A stretch of DNA of 64,000 nt from Candidatus Rifleibacteriota bacterium (GTDB taxonomy: Bacteria; Muiribacteriota; Ozemobacteria; Ozemobacterales; Ozemobacteraceae): NCBI GenBank assembly GCA_012517355.1, contig JAAYVD010000086.1:85275-149274 (forward strand), read 5' to 3'. The position numbers and the translations under genes were made by a program. The notes below the pieces were generated by a model. That model did no database searches and was not told the origin of the DNA. It was given only the letters and a program-made list of their open reading frames with translations. Shown one piece after another: positions 62,814-64,000 of the stretch (its first letter is position 1; every line of letters begins with the position of its first letter).

Positions 62814-64000
62814 GTGGATCCCCTTCGGACCCTGTTCGCCGACCTCCACTCGCCGGACCCCTCGATCCGGTTCTCGGTCCTGTCGCGCGTCGAAGACCTG
62901 GAGTGGAACGAGGAGCAGCTGGCCGGTCTGCGCAACCTGGCCGCCCAGGAGAAGGATCCGGGCACCCGATTCCACATGCGCAAGATCCTGGCCCGGATCG
63001 AGCGGGAGAAAGGCCGGAACCAGGCCCCGCCCCCGACCGCGCAGGAGATCAAGGGGCTGCTGCAGAATTCCCGGCGGGACGACCTGAGCCTGGCCCTGCT
63101 GCTCTCGGCGTTGCCGCGCCAGGAGGGGCCGGCGGTGGTGCAGGCCCTGCGCGAGACCCACTGGACGGAGTCCAACCCCGCCGTCCTGCCGTCCATCCTG
63201 CATTTTTTGAAGAAGCACGGGGGTCCCGGGGACGTCGGCGCCATCGAATCGTTGTGCCGGCACGCCGATCCGCGCGTCCTGGCCGCCGCCGTGGAAACCC
63301 TCGAAAAGCTCAATCCCGAGCGGCTCAAGGACCTGATCGTCCCGCTGCTGGTCAACCCCATCCACGGCATCCGTTCCCGGGCGGTCCGGCTCCTCTACCG
63401 ATGGGATCCCCAGGAAGCCCTGCGCCACTTCGAGGCCATGCTGTTCTCGGAAGACCCGGACGACCGGCAGGCCGCCCTGTTCCACGCCTTCTTCTTCCCC
63501 TTCCCCGAGATCGAGCCGTTGATGGTGAAGTTCCTGGGCATGGAAAACGACCCCGACATGCTGGAACGGGCCGGGTTCCTGTTCCGGGCCAACCCCGCCC
63601 CCGAGGAGCCCCTGCGGCTGCTCGAAGCGCGCGAGGCCAGCCTGGGCGAGAAAAAACGGCTGATCGGCGAGATCCTGGCCGGGGTCGTGGATTCCCTGTA
63701 CCAGGCGGGCCTGGTCCAGAAACGCCCGGCCGACCTGCTGGCCGAGCTGGAGGGGATCTTCTTCCGGCGCCGCGCCCTCCAGTTGCTGGACAGCTACCAG
63801 TTGTCGCTGCAGTCGGCCGACCCGGACGACCGCCGGGACGCCGCCCTTCGCCTGGCCGAACTGATCCAGCGCGGGTTCCGGGAGGCAATCCCCATCCTCG
63901 AGGCCTGGCTGGGGAAGGAATCCGACCCCCAGCTGAAAGCCCTGCTGACGGCCCGCCTGCAATGCCTCGTGGCCGCCCCCCGCCCCGGGGCGGCCAAGGA
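62814..64000 (+). CDS. HEAT-repeat-like protein, truncated by the window end
   Basis: Open frame from GTG 62814 to the window edge (VDPLRTLFADLHSPDPSIRFSVLSRVEDLEWNEEQLAGLRNL...); absent from the ORF track. Confidence 0.75.
   Translation, partial: MDPLRTLFADLHSPDPSIRFSVLSRVEDLEWNEEQLAGLRNLAAQEKDPGTRFHMRKILARIEREKGRNQAPPPTAQEIKGLLQNSRRDDLSLALLLSALPRQEGPAVVQALRETHWTESNPAVLPSILHFLKKHGGPGDVGAIESLCRHADPRVLAAAVETLEKLNPERLKDLIVPLLVNPIHGIRSRAVRLLYRWDPQEALRHFEAMLFSEDPDDRQAALFHAFFFPFPEIEPLMVKFLGMENDPDMLERAGFLFRANPAPEEPLRLLEAREASLGEKKRLIGEILAGVVDSLYQAGLVQKRPADLLAELEGIFFRRRALQLLDSYQLSLQSADPDDRRDAALRLAELIQRGFREAIPILEAWLGKESDPQLKALLTARLQCLVAAPRPGAAK

Noticed and set aside
1-64000. Prophage, integrative element or defence island
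   Set aside because: No integrase, transposase, tRNA-flanked boundary, restriction-modification or known defence gene was recognised; the methyltransferase at 48869 looks like a small-molecule SAM enzyme.

Overview
High-GC bacterial chromosomal window with about 45 supportable protein-coding genes. No rRNA, tRNA, CRISPR array, transposase, integrase or phage gene was recognised. Main blocks in order: (1) a redox trio: a small CxxC protein missing from the ORF track, a NapH/YccM-like 4Fe-4S protein and a TlpA-like thioredoxin. (2) An M48 protease with beta-sandwich tail domains. (3) A xanthine dehydrogenase-family operon carrying a histone H1-like Lys/Ala/Pro protein, plus an H1-like N-terminal extension on the Mo subunit. 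(4) A minus-strand pseudopilin island (12.7-22.5 kb) with GspI/J/K-like and TadE/TadE/TadG-like proteins, a TPR protein and an 848-aa secreted protein. (5) A K+ channel/RCK protein, MurJ and MotAB. (6) Large secreted Ig/Fn3/TIG proteins and a gluzincin-like lipoprotein. (7) A tight operon of ankyrin protein, Wzz/BY-kinase-like protein with a Lys-less Walker A, periplasmic protein, sensor kinase and NtrC-type regulator. (8) A second GspI/J/K-like operon with a class III cyclase, a Cys-rich secreted protein and a TPR protein. (9) Class II FBP aldolase followed by uncharacterised lipoprotein/TPR/YbjN/HEAT genes running off the end. The best candidates for an undescribed system are the two orphan pseudopilin-tip modules and the Lys-less Wzz-kinase/two-component operon. 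All family calls are by eye from motifs; no searches were run.
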